Assembly (NCBI GenBank): GCA_977017575.1
Contig: CDRNVI010000142.1
Span: forward strand, 1 to 64,000
Direction of reading: 5' to 3'
Length of the DNA: 64,000 nt
Source: Paramoeba atlantica
Taxonomy: Eukaryota; Discosea
A program made the position numbers and the translations under genes. The notes under the pieces are model-generated. The model saw nothing but the letters and a program-made list of their open reading frames with translations. It was not told the DNA's origin and did no database searches. Shown here piece after piece: positions 33,760 to 44,790 of the stretch. Positions within the stretch are counted from its first letter, which is position 1, and each line of letters begins with the position of its first letter.

Positions 33760-36700
33760 TTAGTTCTCACTAAGGGGTCTGCGTTTGATTGTTCGCCTTC
33801 TAAAACCAGGGAGTGAATTCGGTTTGGAGGTTTCTATGAAGTTAATTACATTCCTTCGAAAATCTTCCTCGATAAAGCTCCTCACCAGATTGCTCTCTTG
33901 GGACTGATGGAACCATCCTTGGATATCTTTAGTAATTATTACAGGGAGAATTAGAGCATTCTCAAGAGCAGTTTGGGTCGGAAACAAAACATGGGGGGTT
34001 GTCACCGTGTTTCCTTGGAATTTCCTTACAAAATTCCCTGGGGGGATGGGGAAAGTCCAGTCACGGGTGAGGGGGGAATTGATCCAGTTCCACAGGGTTG
34101 AATTCAAAATAATCCACTCTTCACTGGTTTCTGCAACATGTTGTGATCTTGGATCCCAATGATGATCATTCACAGCACATGTTCCATCCTCTTTAGACCA
34201 ACTTGCAGCAGTTGCAATTGCATCAGCTCGCTTGTTAAGTTCTCGGGGTACATGGATGAATTCTATCTCGTCAAAGCACATTGCTAACTTACGGATTTCA
34301 CAAAGTAGTTCATTCAAGGCATAGTTTTTGATGGCATGGGTTTTGGGTGCAGCCTTGGTGAGAATCATACAATCCCCGACAACTTCAATCTCATTTGTCA
34401 TTGATCTGGCACATTGCATTCCTTTCAAACAGCCTGTAAATTCACCAATATTGTTGGACCCAAGAGGGATGGTTTCAAACCCACCACAAATCTCTTTCCC
34501 TTCCCTGAAAACTGCAAAGCCTGCACCCCCCAGATGAGGATCTGTACGGTCTGAACCGTCATAAAACACTTGAAAGCCTTTAAATTTAAAACTTTCCTTC
34601 TCTTTGGTTCCTTTCTTTGTTTGGGTTCTTGGGGGCCGAGGGAGGATTTTGTTCTTTCTCAAGATTTTTTCGAAAATTTCAGTAGCATACTGGGGTGATT
34701 TCGATCCTTCCGCACACACTGTGAGCCACAAACTCAACAGGGCAACACTCACCACAGAGGTTTCTTGTCTGGTGAGAAAATTTGAGACAAGGCCACACAC
34801 ATTCTTAGTTTCTTGCCAGCTGGGTACATTCAACAAAATACATTTCCTTCCCATTGCTTGGAGGAGGCCCTCAGCCACAGAACATTCCTCCAGAAGATGA
34901 GATCGTGACTCCTTTTCACGGTGGCAGAGTCGGCAACTTGAGTTTTGGTTTGTGAAGTGAGCCAACTTGTCTCTTGTAGGCAGCCCTCTTATTAGGAACT
35001 TAATCAAATTCCTCTTAAGTTGGGGCCTAATTGCATGTGCCAAGTTGTACACCACACACTCAGCTCTTCCTTCACCCACATACAGATCTTTGATTTCAAT
35101 GGGAATCACTCGAGACATATTGGAATAAGCAACTCGAGTGGCCTGGCCAAACACAACTTTGGTAGAGAGGCTTTGGGCTGCAAAAAGGGCATCCTTTCGC
35201 ATGGCTCCAATGGAAAGAGGACTCTGATAATCGCTCCTCATTGGTGGACGAGAAGTGAGGAGGGCCCAGTTAAAAACAATTGGATGGCGCAGTTGGGGGT
35301 TTGAGTCCAAGGGAGGATAGCATGAGGTAAGAATGGAGGTTTTTGTGTTGGCATAGGCACCCAGAGCTGAGCGGATGGACTTCCACATCAAGGAGGCGAC
35401 AGATTTTGGAATCAGTTTGAATCTCGCTAAATATCCCATGCATGGAGTTAGATAGGTATTGACCATCCTTACTCTCGAGCGAAAATTGCCACCCCTTTTT
35501 TTGATTGCTGCTCCAACTTTCTTCATCTTTAGGATCACTTTCTCCCAATCCTTAAGAGGAGATAACCGTTTACTCAACCTCACTCCCAGGTATACAGTTT
35601 CATCACCACAGTAATTGGATCTTGCCATCTCAGCCCAGGGGCCTACAGGTTTGAAAGACTCAGTTGAGAGGACAAAGCACTTATTAAAATTCAGTTTAGC
35701 TCCAGTCGCTTCTTCATATTTCTTGAAGGTTGGAGTGAGAGAATTGATGGTTTCAGCTTTCTGAATCACCATCCCCAAGTCATCCATAAAGCCTGATAGG
35801 TCTTGGGGGTTGTATTCCTTCTTCAAGCTCACCAGGAGGATGTCAAACACGATTACAAACAGGAGGGGGGAGATCGGGCATCCTTGTCTAACACCAGTTC
35901 GACTTTGGATTGAATCATTGTTGCCTCCCCTCTTGGATCCACCAATATTCGGCAGCCAGGTTACAGATTCTCGAAGCACCTTCTCAACAACATAGATCGC
36001 TTGAGGGGGGGCATTCAAACCTTTGAGAATATGAAGAAGTGCATCACGATTCACATAATCATATGCCTTGCAAAAGTCTGTTTGGAGGAGGGTCACGTCT
36101 TTCCCTTCTGCCAGAGCTTCATAGAAAGAGTCATACACTGATTCCACTGCTTCGTCAATTGACCTCCCCTTAAACATCGCATGCTGTTCTTTAGAAATTA
36201 CTCCACTTGCAATCTCCATCAGCCATTTTGCCCAATATCTCATCACAATCCGATAATCTGAATTGGTAACACTGATTGGTCGAAATTGGTCAGGGCGGGG
36301 GATATTCTCGACTTTGGGAATCAAACAGAGTTGGCTCTCACCAAAAGAGGGGGGGAACTCCATAATCTCACCCGCTTGTTGAATTAATTCCACCCACATG
36401 TCAAAATACTTTTCTTGTGTCGCCTTATATAAAGAGAAAGGGATACCATCGGGTCCTGCGCTGGTGTTATTGGTTCTCTGAAGAAGTTTATCAACTTTCT
36501 TCCTGTCAACATCATGTCTCTCAACTGGGGGAAAGCGAGGATGATGGTCAGCAATCAGTTCGTCGAGAGAATCCTTGTTATATGGTCTTTCTGTACTGAG
36601 AAGGCTCTCCCAAAAGTCCTTAATTGCTTTTTTAACCACATTATCATCACGAGAGATCACTCCATCTACAATTACACCTTTAACACGGGGAGAAGATTTA

Positions 36701-38031
36701 CGACCAGGGCGCGAGGGGTGTTCATCCACAAAAATTCCGAGTTGTTGTTCGAGAACTGCAGTTCGATCCATCCCAGCTTTGATCATTCTAGGAATAGCTT
36801 TGATTCTCCATTTCTTGTCATCTCGAGAGCCATTCCATCCTATCGCAGCTGTATGAAGAAGTTCGAGTTCCAACGAAGAGAAAGAGTGTATGGCTGAAGT
36901 TTTCCTTAAAATCCTGGTTTTTGCAAGGCGTTTGATGATTGTCTGGAGTTTCCATAGTTCTTTGAAAAGGTGAGCTTCTTTCCCTTTGTCTTTCCATAGA
37001 GGGACTAATTCCCACGCCTTCTCCTTGAGTTTAGTAAGACAACTGACAGAATCACCTTCCACATAGTCCCCAACTTCATTAATGAGGGCATTAATAAATT
37101 TAGGATCTTTAATGAGGTATTCAGGGATTCTCTTCTTGTTAGATTTCAACTCCCATTCTTTGATACTAGTTCCACCTACGATCATCGCATGGTCCTTAAA
37201 GCCTGAAGGGATTGCGTTAACAAAAATCCTTTCGCTAGGAGCGTTCAAGGGAATAAAGACATGATCGATACATCGTCCTTGGAAATGGGTTGGTTCTGAC
37301 CACCCCAGTCTTGATAGATTCCAAGATTCAGAGGATTCTGCGAGCTCTTTAAAAGGGGTTTCGTTAAGATCCCAGTTGAAGTCACCTCCCAGAACGTTCA
37401 GTCCATCTTTGGAGAAGAACTTTCCGATTTGGTCTTGCATAAAGGGAAGTTTCAGATCGCAATGACGGTAGACATTCATCACAGCATATTCGGTATTGAA
37501 AATCTTGGTTCTCAGTCCAAACAAACCACTCTCAGAGCTTTCAATTGGGTATGGTTCTATATCATGGAGGCCTTCCATTCTTCTGACTCCAATGGCAAGG
37601 CCCCGCTTCCGTTCCGAGAAGGGGTCTTTGAACCACAAATATTTCCTCAAACAATTCTTGAGATGATCGAGATCTTTTTCAGATGCGGCATGGGTTTCTT
37701 GAAGCAAAATAAACAGAGGACGGCAACTTGCAGCCATTCTACGGCAAAGGTTGAGTTTTTCATCATTGTGAACACCATTGATGTTCCATAATAAAATCCT
37801 CATGTCTGGGAATTTGTTATACTGATACAGGTTTGGAAGCGGCGGCGCAGGGAAGGGAGGGAGGAAAGAAGATGAAGGGGGTTGGGACACCAAGACAGGT
37901 GCTTGAGGGGTTGGGGAGGCAAGGTTTGTTTTTTGACGAAGATCAATAACGGAAGAGTCAGAGGGAGCACAAGGGTCCTTCAGTGATGGAAAGAAAGATT
38001 TTAGATTGTTGTTGTTTTTCTTTCCTTTCAT
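33760..38031 (-). CDS. LINE ORF2: endonuclease, reverse transcriptase, RNase H
   Basis: 1,423 codons without interruption. An APE-type endonuclease occupies about residues 77-300 (ILLWNINGV, LQETHA, GGDFNWD, and a terminal DHAMIVGG). The reverse transcriptase follows at about 500-850, with RPISVTNSDYRI, LQTDFCKAYD, GVRQGCPISPLLF and the catalytic FMDD near residue 749. A C-x2-C-x7-H-x4-C motif lies near 1032. RNase H is at about 1153-1300 (FYDGSD, IGEFTGCLKG, VGDCMILTKA, RADAIATAA), so all four acidic positions look present. The enzyme would nick target DNA and copy its RNA onto the nick. The ATG follows the ORF1 stop by eight bases, suggesting reinitiation. Confidence 0.97.
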   Translation of the reverse strand: MKGKKNNNNLKSFFPSLKDPCAPSDSSVIDLRQKTNLASPTPQAPVLVSQPPSSSFLPPFPAPPLPNLYQYNKFPDMRILLWNINGVHNDEKLNLCRRMAASCRPLFILLQETHAASEKDLDHLKNCLRKYLWFKDPFSERKRGLAIGVRRMEGLHDIEPYPIESSESGLFGLRTKIFNTEYAVMNVYRHCDLKLPFMQDQIGKFFSKDGLNVLGGDFNWDLNETPFKELAESSESWNLSRLGWSEPTHFQGRCIDHVFIPLNAPSERIFVNAIPSGFKDHAMIVGGTSIKEWELKSNKKRIPEYLIKDPKFINALINEVGDYVEGDSVSCLTKLKEKAWELVPLWKDKGKEAHLFKELWKLQTIIKRLAKTRILRKTSAIHSFSSLELELLHTAAIGWNGSRDDKKWRIKAIPRMIKAGMDRTAVLEQQLGIFVDEHPSRPGRKSSPRVKGVIVDGVISRDDNVVKKAIKDFWESLLSTERPYNKDSLDELIADHHPRFPPVERHDVDRKKVDKLLQRTNNTSAGPDGIPFSLYKATQEKYFDMWVELIQQAGEIMEFPPSFGESQLCLIPKVENIPRPDQFRPISVTNSDYRIVMRYWAKWLMEIASGVISKEQHAMFKGRSIDEAVESVYDSFYEALAEGKDVTLLQTDFCKAYDYVNRDALLHILKGLNAPPQAIYVVEKVLRESVTWLPNIGGSKRGGNNDSIQSRTGVRQGCPISPLLFVIVFDILLVSLKKEYNPQDLSGFMDDLGMVIQKAETINSLTPTFKKYEEATGAKLNFNKCFVLSTESFKPVGPWAEMARSNYCGDETVYLGVRLSKRLSPLKDWEKVILKMKKVGAAIKKRGGNFRSRVRMVNTYLTPCMGYLARFKLIPKSVASLMWKSIRSALGAYANTKTSILTSCYPPLDSNPQLRHPIVFNWALLTSRPPMRSDYQSPLSIGAMRKDALFAAQSLSTKVVFGQATRVAYSNMSRVIPIEIKDLYVGEGRAECVVYNLAHAIRPQLKRNLIKFLIRGLPTRDKLAHFTNQNSSCRLCHREKESRSHLLEECSVAEGLLQAMGRKCILLNVPSWQETKNVCGLVSNFLTRQETSVVSVALLSLWLTVCAEGSKSPQYATEIFEKILRKNKILPRPPRTQTKKGTKEKESFKFKGFQVFYDGSDRTDPHLGGAGFAVFREGKEICGGFETIPLGSNNIGEFTGCLKGMQCARSMTNEIEVVGDCMILTKAAPKTHAIKNYALNELLCEIRKLAMCFDEIEFIHVPRELNKRADAIATAASWSKEDGTCAVNDHHWDPRSQHVAETSEEWIILNSTLWNWINSPLTRDWTFPIPPGNFVRKFQGNTVTTPHVLFPTQTALENALILPVIITKDIQGWFHQSQESNLVRSFIEEDFRRNVINFIETSKPNSLPGFRRRTIKRRPLSEN

Positions 38032-38039
38032 TCTTTCCT

Positions 38040-40073
38040 TTATGAGGGGGGGGAAGATGAGGAGGATGAAACATTGCTTGACTCAGGGAATCGAGCACTA
38101 TCCATCGTCAACACTGTCTCACCCCATTCTATTTGATGCAAATCTCCAAGAACCGCAAAACCGTTTGAGGCAGGGATCTCCGAAAAAGGAAAAGTCGCTT
38201 TTTCCTTCCCGGGGACACCAGTGGGGACACTCTTATCACGGTCATTTTCCTTTGTTTTTTCCTCTTCGTCTTTCTCTTCTTCTATCTCCTCTTTCCCTTT
38301 CTCCTCTTCCCTACTTTTCTTTTTCTTCTTCTTTGCTGGCTTCTTGGTTACAGGTAGTGGTTTGGTCCCAGTAGAAGTTGGTTTCTTCTCCTCAACTGTT
38401 TCTTCCGACACCACCCTCTTCCTCAGTCTGGATTTCGGCTTTAATTTCAGTTCCTCAACCACCCTATCAATAATGTGGCCAAGGAAGTCTGCATCAAAAC
38501 TCGACTCCCATTTAAGCTGTCCTTTTTCCAACTCACTCTTCAACTTCCCAAGGCTATCTTCAGTCCTCTCCCACTCACACTGGAAATTCGCCCCATCTAA
38601 TATTTTCCAAGCCCCTTCAGTGTCGTGGATAGTCATCGACCATTTGCTCCCAGAAATTGGATCGGATGAGAATCGAGGTCTGCTCACGTCTGGGGAAATC
38701 TCGTCCTCATCCTCAATTAAAATAACCCCCCTCTCAGCGTCAGTTTCAGCAACAATGTCTTCAAGGAAATCCATCATATCTTTTTGAGGGATTGTTGGGG
38801 TTTCTGATGTACTGCCCAAGCGAGATGATGTGGCCGGAGTTTGGGAGGCCGATTCCTTACGAGGTTTAGTAGTCTTGAGCGAAGATTTGGGTTGATTACT
38901 TCTTGAAGGGGCTGACTTTCCCTTGGAGGAACCTTCTCGAAGAGCGGTTTCCCTCACGTTTGTGCTTTGATCGACCTCCATCGGGGTTGTAGATGAGGGA
39001 CGAGGGTCAGCAGACTTCATTGAGGGTGGTGCCCTCTGATTGGGATTTGATAATATGGGAAATTGGGACAGAGAGAGATTCGTACCTTGGTTCTCTTGAT
39101 TAGTCGAGGACTCTGTAGGAATAATAAATCTTTTATGAGACTGTTCCCTCAATTTCGTGATCGTCACAGGAAGGGAAGGAGATTTCCTCCGAGAGTCTGT
39201 CTCATTATTTAACTTTTTGATGATTCCTCCCTCTCCCTCCTTGTCCACAATCTCCTTCGCACATTTTAAATGCCTTGAGTGTGAAATCTCACACACTTGG
39301 CAATTTACTTTCTCGTGAAAGGGACTCATAGGGGTCCACAGAGAGATCCTACCTTGGAACTCATTGTTAATAATAAAAGAACCTCTGTGCTTGGCAATAA
39401 TACGTGTGAGAATAAGAGGGATTACATCATAGAAGATGACAATACAATCGTCGCTGATCTGAGCCACCTCTCTTAATCCATGGCGAGGAAGAGCAGATTC
39501 GCCAATAAACAATCTTTGGATCCACTCTTCCCCTTTGATTAAAAAGGGGACACAGAGTTTAAAGCCCCATAAATTCCAATCCTGGTTGTTCTTCCAGACA
39601 AAGGGCTTCCCAAAACCGGTTGCGAGGAAGGAACCATTTTCCAGAATGACTTTCTCCAGGGGTTCGCGCGTTTCTTCGTCGAAGGTGGCCACGTTGAGGT
39701 GGCCTTTCATAACACGCAAGAGGAAGTTCCCTCTCAGCTTAGGGACTTTGTTGAGTGTGGCCATCACTCTCTGATAGTTTGGCATTCCTTCATAGAAACA
39801 AAAGGAACCCATTACAAAGATGGGGCGGATTATTGCGTTGTTCTTCACAGGGTTAACCTCAGTTCCAATATGGGACAAGGTCTTCGGTATTTCTTTCTCG
39901 ACTCGCGACCACCATCCTTCCTCAGGCGCTCTCTTCGAGGTCGATTTGATTGGAAATTCTTCAGCATTCCCACTTGGGTTTGCGTTTTTTCTTTCGTTCT
40001 TCGAATACAAGGGGGAGTGGGACCCATTCTGGGAGCCCTTAGGGGAAGAGGACGTACTCTTTCCACTGGACAT
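38040..40073 (-). CDS. LINE ORF1: nucleic-acid-binding protein
   Basis: 677 codons from the first ATG (an upstream in-frame TTG is less likely to be the start). The N-terminal third is a folded region (MGSFCFYEGMPNYQ to about residue 245) ending in a Cys/His cluster, CQVCEISHSRHLKC, comparable in place to the gag-like knuckle of plant and fungal LINE ORF1 proteins but with irregular spacing. The middle is Ser/Pro/Lys-rich and probably disordered. A basic KKKKKK patch and a Glu/Lys-rich segment follow. By analogy it coats the element RNA. Confidence 0.88.
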   Translation of the reverse strand: MSSGKSTSSSPKGSQNGSHSPLYSKNERKNANPSGNAEEFPIKSTSKRAPEEGWWSRVEKEIPKTLSHIGTEVNPVKNNAIIRPIFVMGSFCFYEGMPNYQRVMATLNKVPKLRGNFLLRVMKGHLNVATFDEETREPLEKVILENGSFLATGFGKPFVWKNNQDWNLWGFKLCVPFLIKGEEWIQRLFIGESALPRHGLREVAQISDDCIVIFYDVIPLILTRIIAKHRGSFIINNEFQGRISLWTPMSPFHEKVNCQVCEISHSRHLKCAKEIVDKEGEGGIIKKLNNETDSRRKSPSLPVTITKLREQSHKRFIIPTESSTNQENQGTNLSLSQFPILSNPNQRAPPSMKSADPRPSSTTPMEVDQSTNVRETALREGSSKGKSAPSRSNQPKSSLKTTKPRKESASQTPATSSRLGSTSETPTIPQKDMMDFLEDIVAETDAERGVILIEDEDEISPDVSRPRFSSDPISGSKWSMTIHDTEGAWKILDGANFQCEWERTEDSLGKLKSELEKGQLKWESSFDADFLGHIIDRVVEELKLKPKSRLRKRVVSEETVEEKKPTSTGTKPLPVTKKPAKKKKKKSREEEKGKEEIEEEKDEEEKTKENDRDKSVPTGVPGKEKATFPFSEIPASNGFAVLGDLHQIEWGETVLTMDSARFPESSNVSSSSSSPPS

Positions 40074-40189
40074 AACAGATTTCTCTGAAGTGCTCAACTA
40101 GGCGGGGTTTCACCAACACGGCGGGTGAAGGAAAGAAAATCAGATTGGGCAAGGAAAGTCTCCTTGAACCAACCCGATTTTTTTTAACC

Positions 40190-40205
40190 TGTGTCTTTTG
40201 TTCGC
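40190..40205. repeat. LINE target-site duplication, right
   Basis: Exact copy of 33580-33595. Confidence 0.93.
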
Positions 40206-41232
40206 CACCCTAAACCCTTGTTCGTCACACTTGTTTTCGTCATGTTTATTTTTCCTTTCTTGGGTATCATGATGGATGAGGCTTGAGATGTGGTTTCTCT
40301 TCATCCTTTTGTTTGTCTTGTCTTTTTTATTTGTTCTTCTTTCTTTGTTCTTTTGTTCGTTCTTTTCTTTATCTTTTTGTGTCCTCTTTGCTCTTCCTTT
40401 TTTCCCTTTTTCCCCTTTCCCTTTCCACCTTATTCTGTATTTCAAATCTCTACCTTGTTCTGTTGTCTTCTATTCATTTTGAAGTCTTTCTCACTGCTCT
40501 TTCCTGTCGAATCTCCCCTGTCGATTCTCCCCTCTTTTGTTTTTCTCCTGTCTCCTTTCTTACCTTTTCCTCAAAAATTTGTGTTTTCTTCTCACTTTGA
40601 TTGTTCTTTCTTATTTGGAGTGTTTTCCTCTTTTGTGCTTTTCCCTCTCTTTTGTCTTTCGTTGGTGCTCCTTCAACAACAACAACCCTGCCTGCTGTAT
40701 TTTGATTCATCTTTTTGTTTTTTGTCACATTTGATTTTTTCTGTGTTTTCTCTCTTTGAATATTTTCTCTTTTGTTCAAAACCCTATTCTTTCTTTCTTT
40801 CTTTTGTTGTTCCTTTTATTTGATATAAACCACACCTTCTGCTTTTTTTCAATTTGATCTTTGGATTGACTTTCATTTATTGTTTTGTTGTTTATTTTCT
40901 GTGGAGATCTCATCAATCCTCTAACATTTTCCCTTTCCCCCCCTCCCCCTCCCCCCCCCCAAATCTTCGCTTCTCCCCTCTTTCCTTTTCTCTTTCATTG
41001 ATATCTCCCCATCTTTACTCTAATAACCTTATTCTCTCTCTTCTCTCTTTTTAAATCTTTTTTTCTTTCAATAGAGTGTAGTTGTGGGGCAGAGGAAGTT
41101 TTTCTCCCCAAATTTATCGTCCTTGCAATCTTTTTCTCTCTCTTTTTTTTCAATCTCTTTTGCAAGTACTTTTTTCTTTTTTTTTCATTTTCTTTTCTCT
41201 TTCTCTCTTTTAAAGAAATAAAATAGAATGAT
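40206..41232. repeat. 1.4 kb tandem duplication, copy B, right part
   Basis: Continues copy B after the LINE and matches copy A from about 32190 to 33208 with small differences. It includes a C-rich run at 40938-40962 (copy A has a shorter one) and a shared telobox-like CCCTAAACCC. Confidence 0.92.
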
Positions 41233-41582
41233 CAATTGCTGCTGCTGCTGTATTGTTGTTGTGGTCAGATGTCAACTATCACCTCATCTGCCTCTCCCCG
41301 AACAAAAATATCATTGCTTTTTGGAGTCATTTTTGAATGCTGCTAAATCAGGTTTACTTCTTTTATGGTAATTAGTTGTTGTTGATTAATTATTTATTAT
41401 TCTTTGTTTGTTCTTTGTGTAAAATTCTTATATATGAAAATTATTAATATTTTGGGGATGATTATTTATTGTTAATATTTAACATGTTATTTTTCTGTTG
41501 TATTATCAATCCATTTTTATTAAGGTTTTGCTTTCATATATTTGTTGCTCTCGAATAATATAACACCTCTCTTTGTTTTGGT
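41233..41582. other. AT-rich spacer
   Basis: A short CTG/GTT-rich patch (41240-41262) and otherwise AT-rich DNA. Nothing recognisable. Confidence 0.6.
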
Positions 41583-42033
41583 TTGATTCCTGGTTGGTTC
41601 TTATTTTTTAATTTTTTATTTTTTTTTTGGGAGTCAAAATCCAGACTTTTGATCAATTTATTTTTGGGTTCAATTCTTGATTGGTTCATATTTTTTTTTT
41701 TAATTTTTTTTGGGGAGTCAAAATCCTTCTGTGACGAGGAATTTGATCAATTTATTTTTGGGTTCAATTCTTCATTGGTTCATATTTTTTTTTTAATTTT
41801 TTTGGGGAGTCAAAATCCTTCTGTGACAAGGAATTTGATCAATTTATTTTTGGGTTCAATTCTTCATTGGTTCATATTTTTTTTAATTTTTTTTTGAGGA
41901 GTCAAAATCCTTCTGTGACGAGGATTTTGATCAATTTATTTTTCGTTCAATTCTTAATTGGTTCACATTTTTTTTAATTTTTTTTTGAGGAGTCAAAATC
42001 CTTCTGTGACGAGACTTTTGATCGATTTATTTT
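41583..42033. repeat. Tandem array, unit about 92 bp
   Basis: Four to five units, each with 'ggttcaattcttcattggttcat', a T-run of variable length, 'ggggagtcaaaatccttctg' and 'tttgatcaatttattttt'. Differences are mostly in the length of the T-run. A related partial unit continues on the far side of the MITE (from about 42617). Confidence 0.88.
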
Positions 42034-42616
42034 CACACCAGGCTGGCTAAACCCGATGCACCTTGAGTCATGAATTTATCAATCATCCAAATCAACCCTG
42101 TTTATTTCTTTCAAACCTGCAAAAAAAATCATGTCCATATCAGTTTTTTTGGTTTTTTTTTTTGATTCACCACTCTTTTTTGTTTTTTTCTTGTGTTTTG
42201 AGTTTCAGAAAAGTTGAAAGATGAGAGAGAAACAAGATTTGTTCTTCTTTTTTTCAAGTTTTTTTTGTAAGCTTTGTTTTTTTGGTTTGGGAGTCTTCTT
42301 GTATCTTCTTGTGTTTTTTTCTTTCATTTTTTTATCTTTTCAGGAGAAAACAAGGTTTTTGTGTTTTTTGAAATTCTGAAAATGAATTTTTTTTTGTGTT
42401 TGGCTGGATTCTGGGTATTTTGTTTTTTGGAATTCTGAAAAAGAAAGATTGTTTTTCGAAATTCTGATTTTCAAAGGTTTGTCCAAAATTGAGTTGGAAC
42501 TGGTTATTTGCTAAGGTGGAACTTTTTTTTTGAGGCCTTGAATGGAAGTGATGGGGTTAGTTTGGATGATTGATAAATTCACAACTCAAGGTGCATAGTT
42601 TAGCCAGCCTGGAGTG
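42034..42616. mobile_element. MITE-like element with 60-bp terminal inverted repeats
   Basis: The left end, beginning CACACCAGGCTGGCTAAAC, is mirrored by the right end, whose reverse complement begins CACTCCAGGCTGGCTAAAC. The inverted match extends for about 62 bases, through 'tttatcaatcatccaaa'. The interior is T-rich and has no transposase frame. The element sits inside the 92 bp array and seems to replace about a dozen bases of a unit. The CACT-type end fits CACTA or another cut-and-paste superfamily; no clear target duplication could be seen. Confidence 0.75.
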
Positions 42617-43270
42617 ATTGGTTTATATTTTTTTTTTTTTTTTTGGAGAGATCAAAAATCCTTCATTTTTTTTCTTTTTTTTTTCTCATATTATTTTTTT
42701 TTTATTTAAAGGTGAATTATTGAGTGAACTTTATGGATTTCACTTCTCTTCTTGTTATGTTAAGCTGTTTTGCTTTTTCTTCTATTGTATTAATTGAACC
42801 TTGTGTTGGTTACTATTATCAAAAGAAAGAGAAGAATAGATTAAAATCTTTTCTATTGTATTATCTCCTTTTTTTTTATGTCTTTTGTTGACCTTTTTTT
42901 TGTTTGAATTTTTTTCTTCTTTCTTTTTTCTTTCTTTAAATTCTTCTTATTTCTCTTTCAACTTGTTTTCTATTTTTTTTTTTTTTTTAATTTTTTTCAA
43001 TTGTTTTTTTTCAAAAAATAATAAATAATTTTTCAAAATAAATTGAATGAATTTATTTTTTCAATTTTTTTAAGAAACCATTTTCTTTCTCTTACAACCA
43101 TTTATTTTAAATAAAAATCTTTTCTTTAAAGAAAAATAAAAAAAAAGAAGAAATTTTAAGTTGCAGGAAAACCTAATGTTGCAAAAAAACTTTTAAAAAA
43201 AAATATTGATTTAAAGGGAGTAAAGAGCCTAAACCTATAAAATAATAGGTTGAACTGGGCAAGAGCTATA
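42617..43270. other. T-rich DNA, no gene seen
   Basis: Begins with the remainder of the 92 bp array and then becomes T-rich with A-rich patches. No frame or RNA gene is supported. Confidence 0.6.
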
Positions 43271-43274
43271 AACC

Positions 43275-44790
43275 CTAATAAAATATAAAATACATATATT
43301 TATATTTAGTTAACTATATTCTATTAACTTTATAGCTTATTTTACTCTCTTTCCTTTGAGTTATTATCAATTTCTATCTTTTGTTGATTTTTTTTTAAAA
43401 ATTCTTAAGTTGATTTAAACAAAAATTGTATTTCTTGAATATCTCAGTGTCACCTTTTTCAATTTTATTCAAAATAGCCTCATTTTATTCACAAAACAAA
43501 GCTTTATCTTTATCTTATCGTTTCGTTTTTCAATACTCTTATTTTATCTTTCAATGATAGGTACTTTTCATTTTTCTATGATTTTTACATAGGCTTTATT
43601 ATTGAATACTCTATCATTCTTAGTCATACCAACTCAAATTTTGATATAATAAAAAATACATATATCTACATTTAGTTGACTATATTCTATCAGCTTTATA
43701 GCTTATTTTACTATCTTTCTTCTGAGTTATTGATCATCTTCATATTTTGTTGATTTTTTTTGAAAATTTTCTAAGTCCATTTAAACAAAAATTGTATTTC
43801 TTGAATATTTCAGTGTCACCTTCTTCAATTTTATTCAAAATAGCCTCATTTTATTCACAAAACAAAGCTTTATCTTTCTCATCTAGTTTCGTTTTCAATA
43901 ATCTTATTTTATCTTTCAATAATAGGTGCTTTTCTTTTTTCTATAATTTTTATATAAGCTTTATTATTGAATACTCTATCATTGTCAGTCATACCAACTC
44001 AGATTTTGATGTGACAAAAAATACATATATCTACATTTAGTTGACTATATTCTATCAACTTTATAGCTTATTTCAATATCTTTCCTCTGAGTTATTGATC
44101 ATCTTCATATTTTGTTGATTTTTTTCAAAAATTTTCTAAGTCCTTTTAAACAAAAATTGTATTACTTGAATATCTCAGTGTTAAGTTTTTCAATTTTATT
44201 CAAAATAGCCTTATTTTATTTACAAAACTAAGTTTTATCTTTATTTTATAGTTTCTTTTTTCAATAATCTCATTTTATCTTTCAATGATAGTGCTTTTCA
44301 TTTTTCTATGATTTTTACATAGGCTTTATCATTGAATACTCTATCATTCTCAGTCATACCAACTCAGATTTTGATGAGATAAAAAATACACATATTTATA
44401 TTTAGTCAACTATATTCTATCAACTTTATAGCTTATTTTACTATCTTTCCTCTGAGTTATTATCAATCTCCATATTTTGTTGATTTTTTTCAAAAATTTT
44501 CTAAGTCCATTCAAACAAAAATTGTATTTCTTGAATATCTCAATGTCACCTTCTTCAATTTTATTCAAAATAGCCTCATTTTATTCACAAAACAAAGCTT
44601 TATCTTTTATTATTATGTTTTATTCTTCAAAAATATCATTTTACCTCTCAATGATAGGGATTTTTTATTATTTATTATTTTTTTTCAATACTCTATCATT
44701 GAAAAAATTGTCGATTTCAGTCAAATGACCTTAGATTTTGATGGAATAAAAAATACATATATCTACAATATATAAACTATTTAAAATCAA
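43275..44790. repeat. 365 bp satellite, about four units
   Basis: Tandem units start near 43287, 43656, 44019, 44384 and (partial) 44750, each opening 'aaaaatacatatat.ta'. Units share 'ttatagcttatttta', 'aaaattgtatttcttgaata' and 'ctctatcatt'. Divergence between units is moderate, so the array is not freshly amplified. The composition is extremely AT-rich. Confidence 0.9.

Larger units (their letters stand above)
33596..40189 (-). mobile_element. Full-length LINE (non-LTR retrotransposon), apparently intact
   Basis: 6.6 kb on the minus strand: a 5' UTR of about 115 bases, two long open frames, a 3' UTR with AATAAA and a poly-A tail (poly-T at 33596-33605). It is bracketed by an exact 16 bp target duplication, and the matching empty site is present in tandem copy A. 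The second frame has endonuclease, reverse transcriptase, a zinc-finger-like motif and RNase H, as in I, Tad and related clades. With both frames open and perfect target repeats, insertion is recent and the copy may be active. Clade assignment needs a phylogeny. Confidence 0.95.

Noticed and set aside
34328-37791. Several 60-120 codon plus-strand frames
   Set aside because: They are antisense shadows of the intact LINE ORF2.
41583-41897. 104-codon plus-strand frame
   Set aside because: It lies entirely within the 92 bp tandem array; the periodic protein reflects the repeat and T-run lengths shift its frame.
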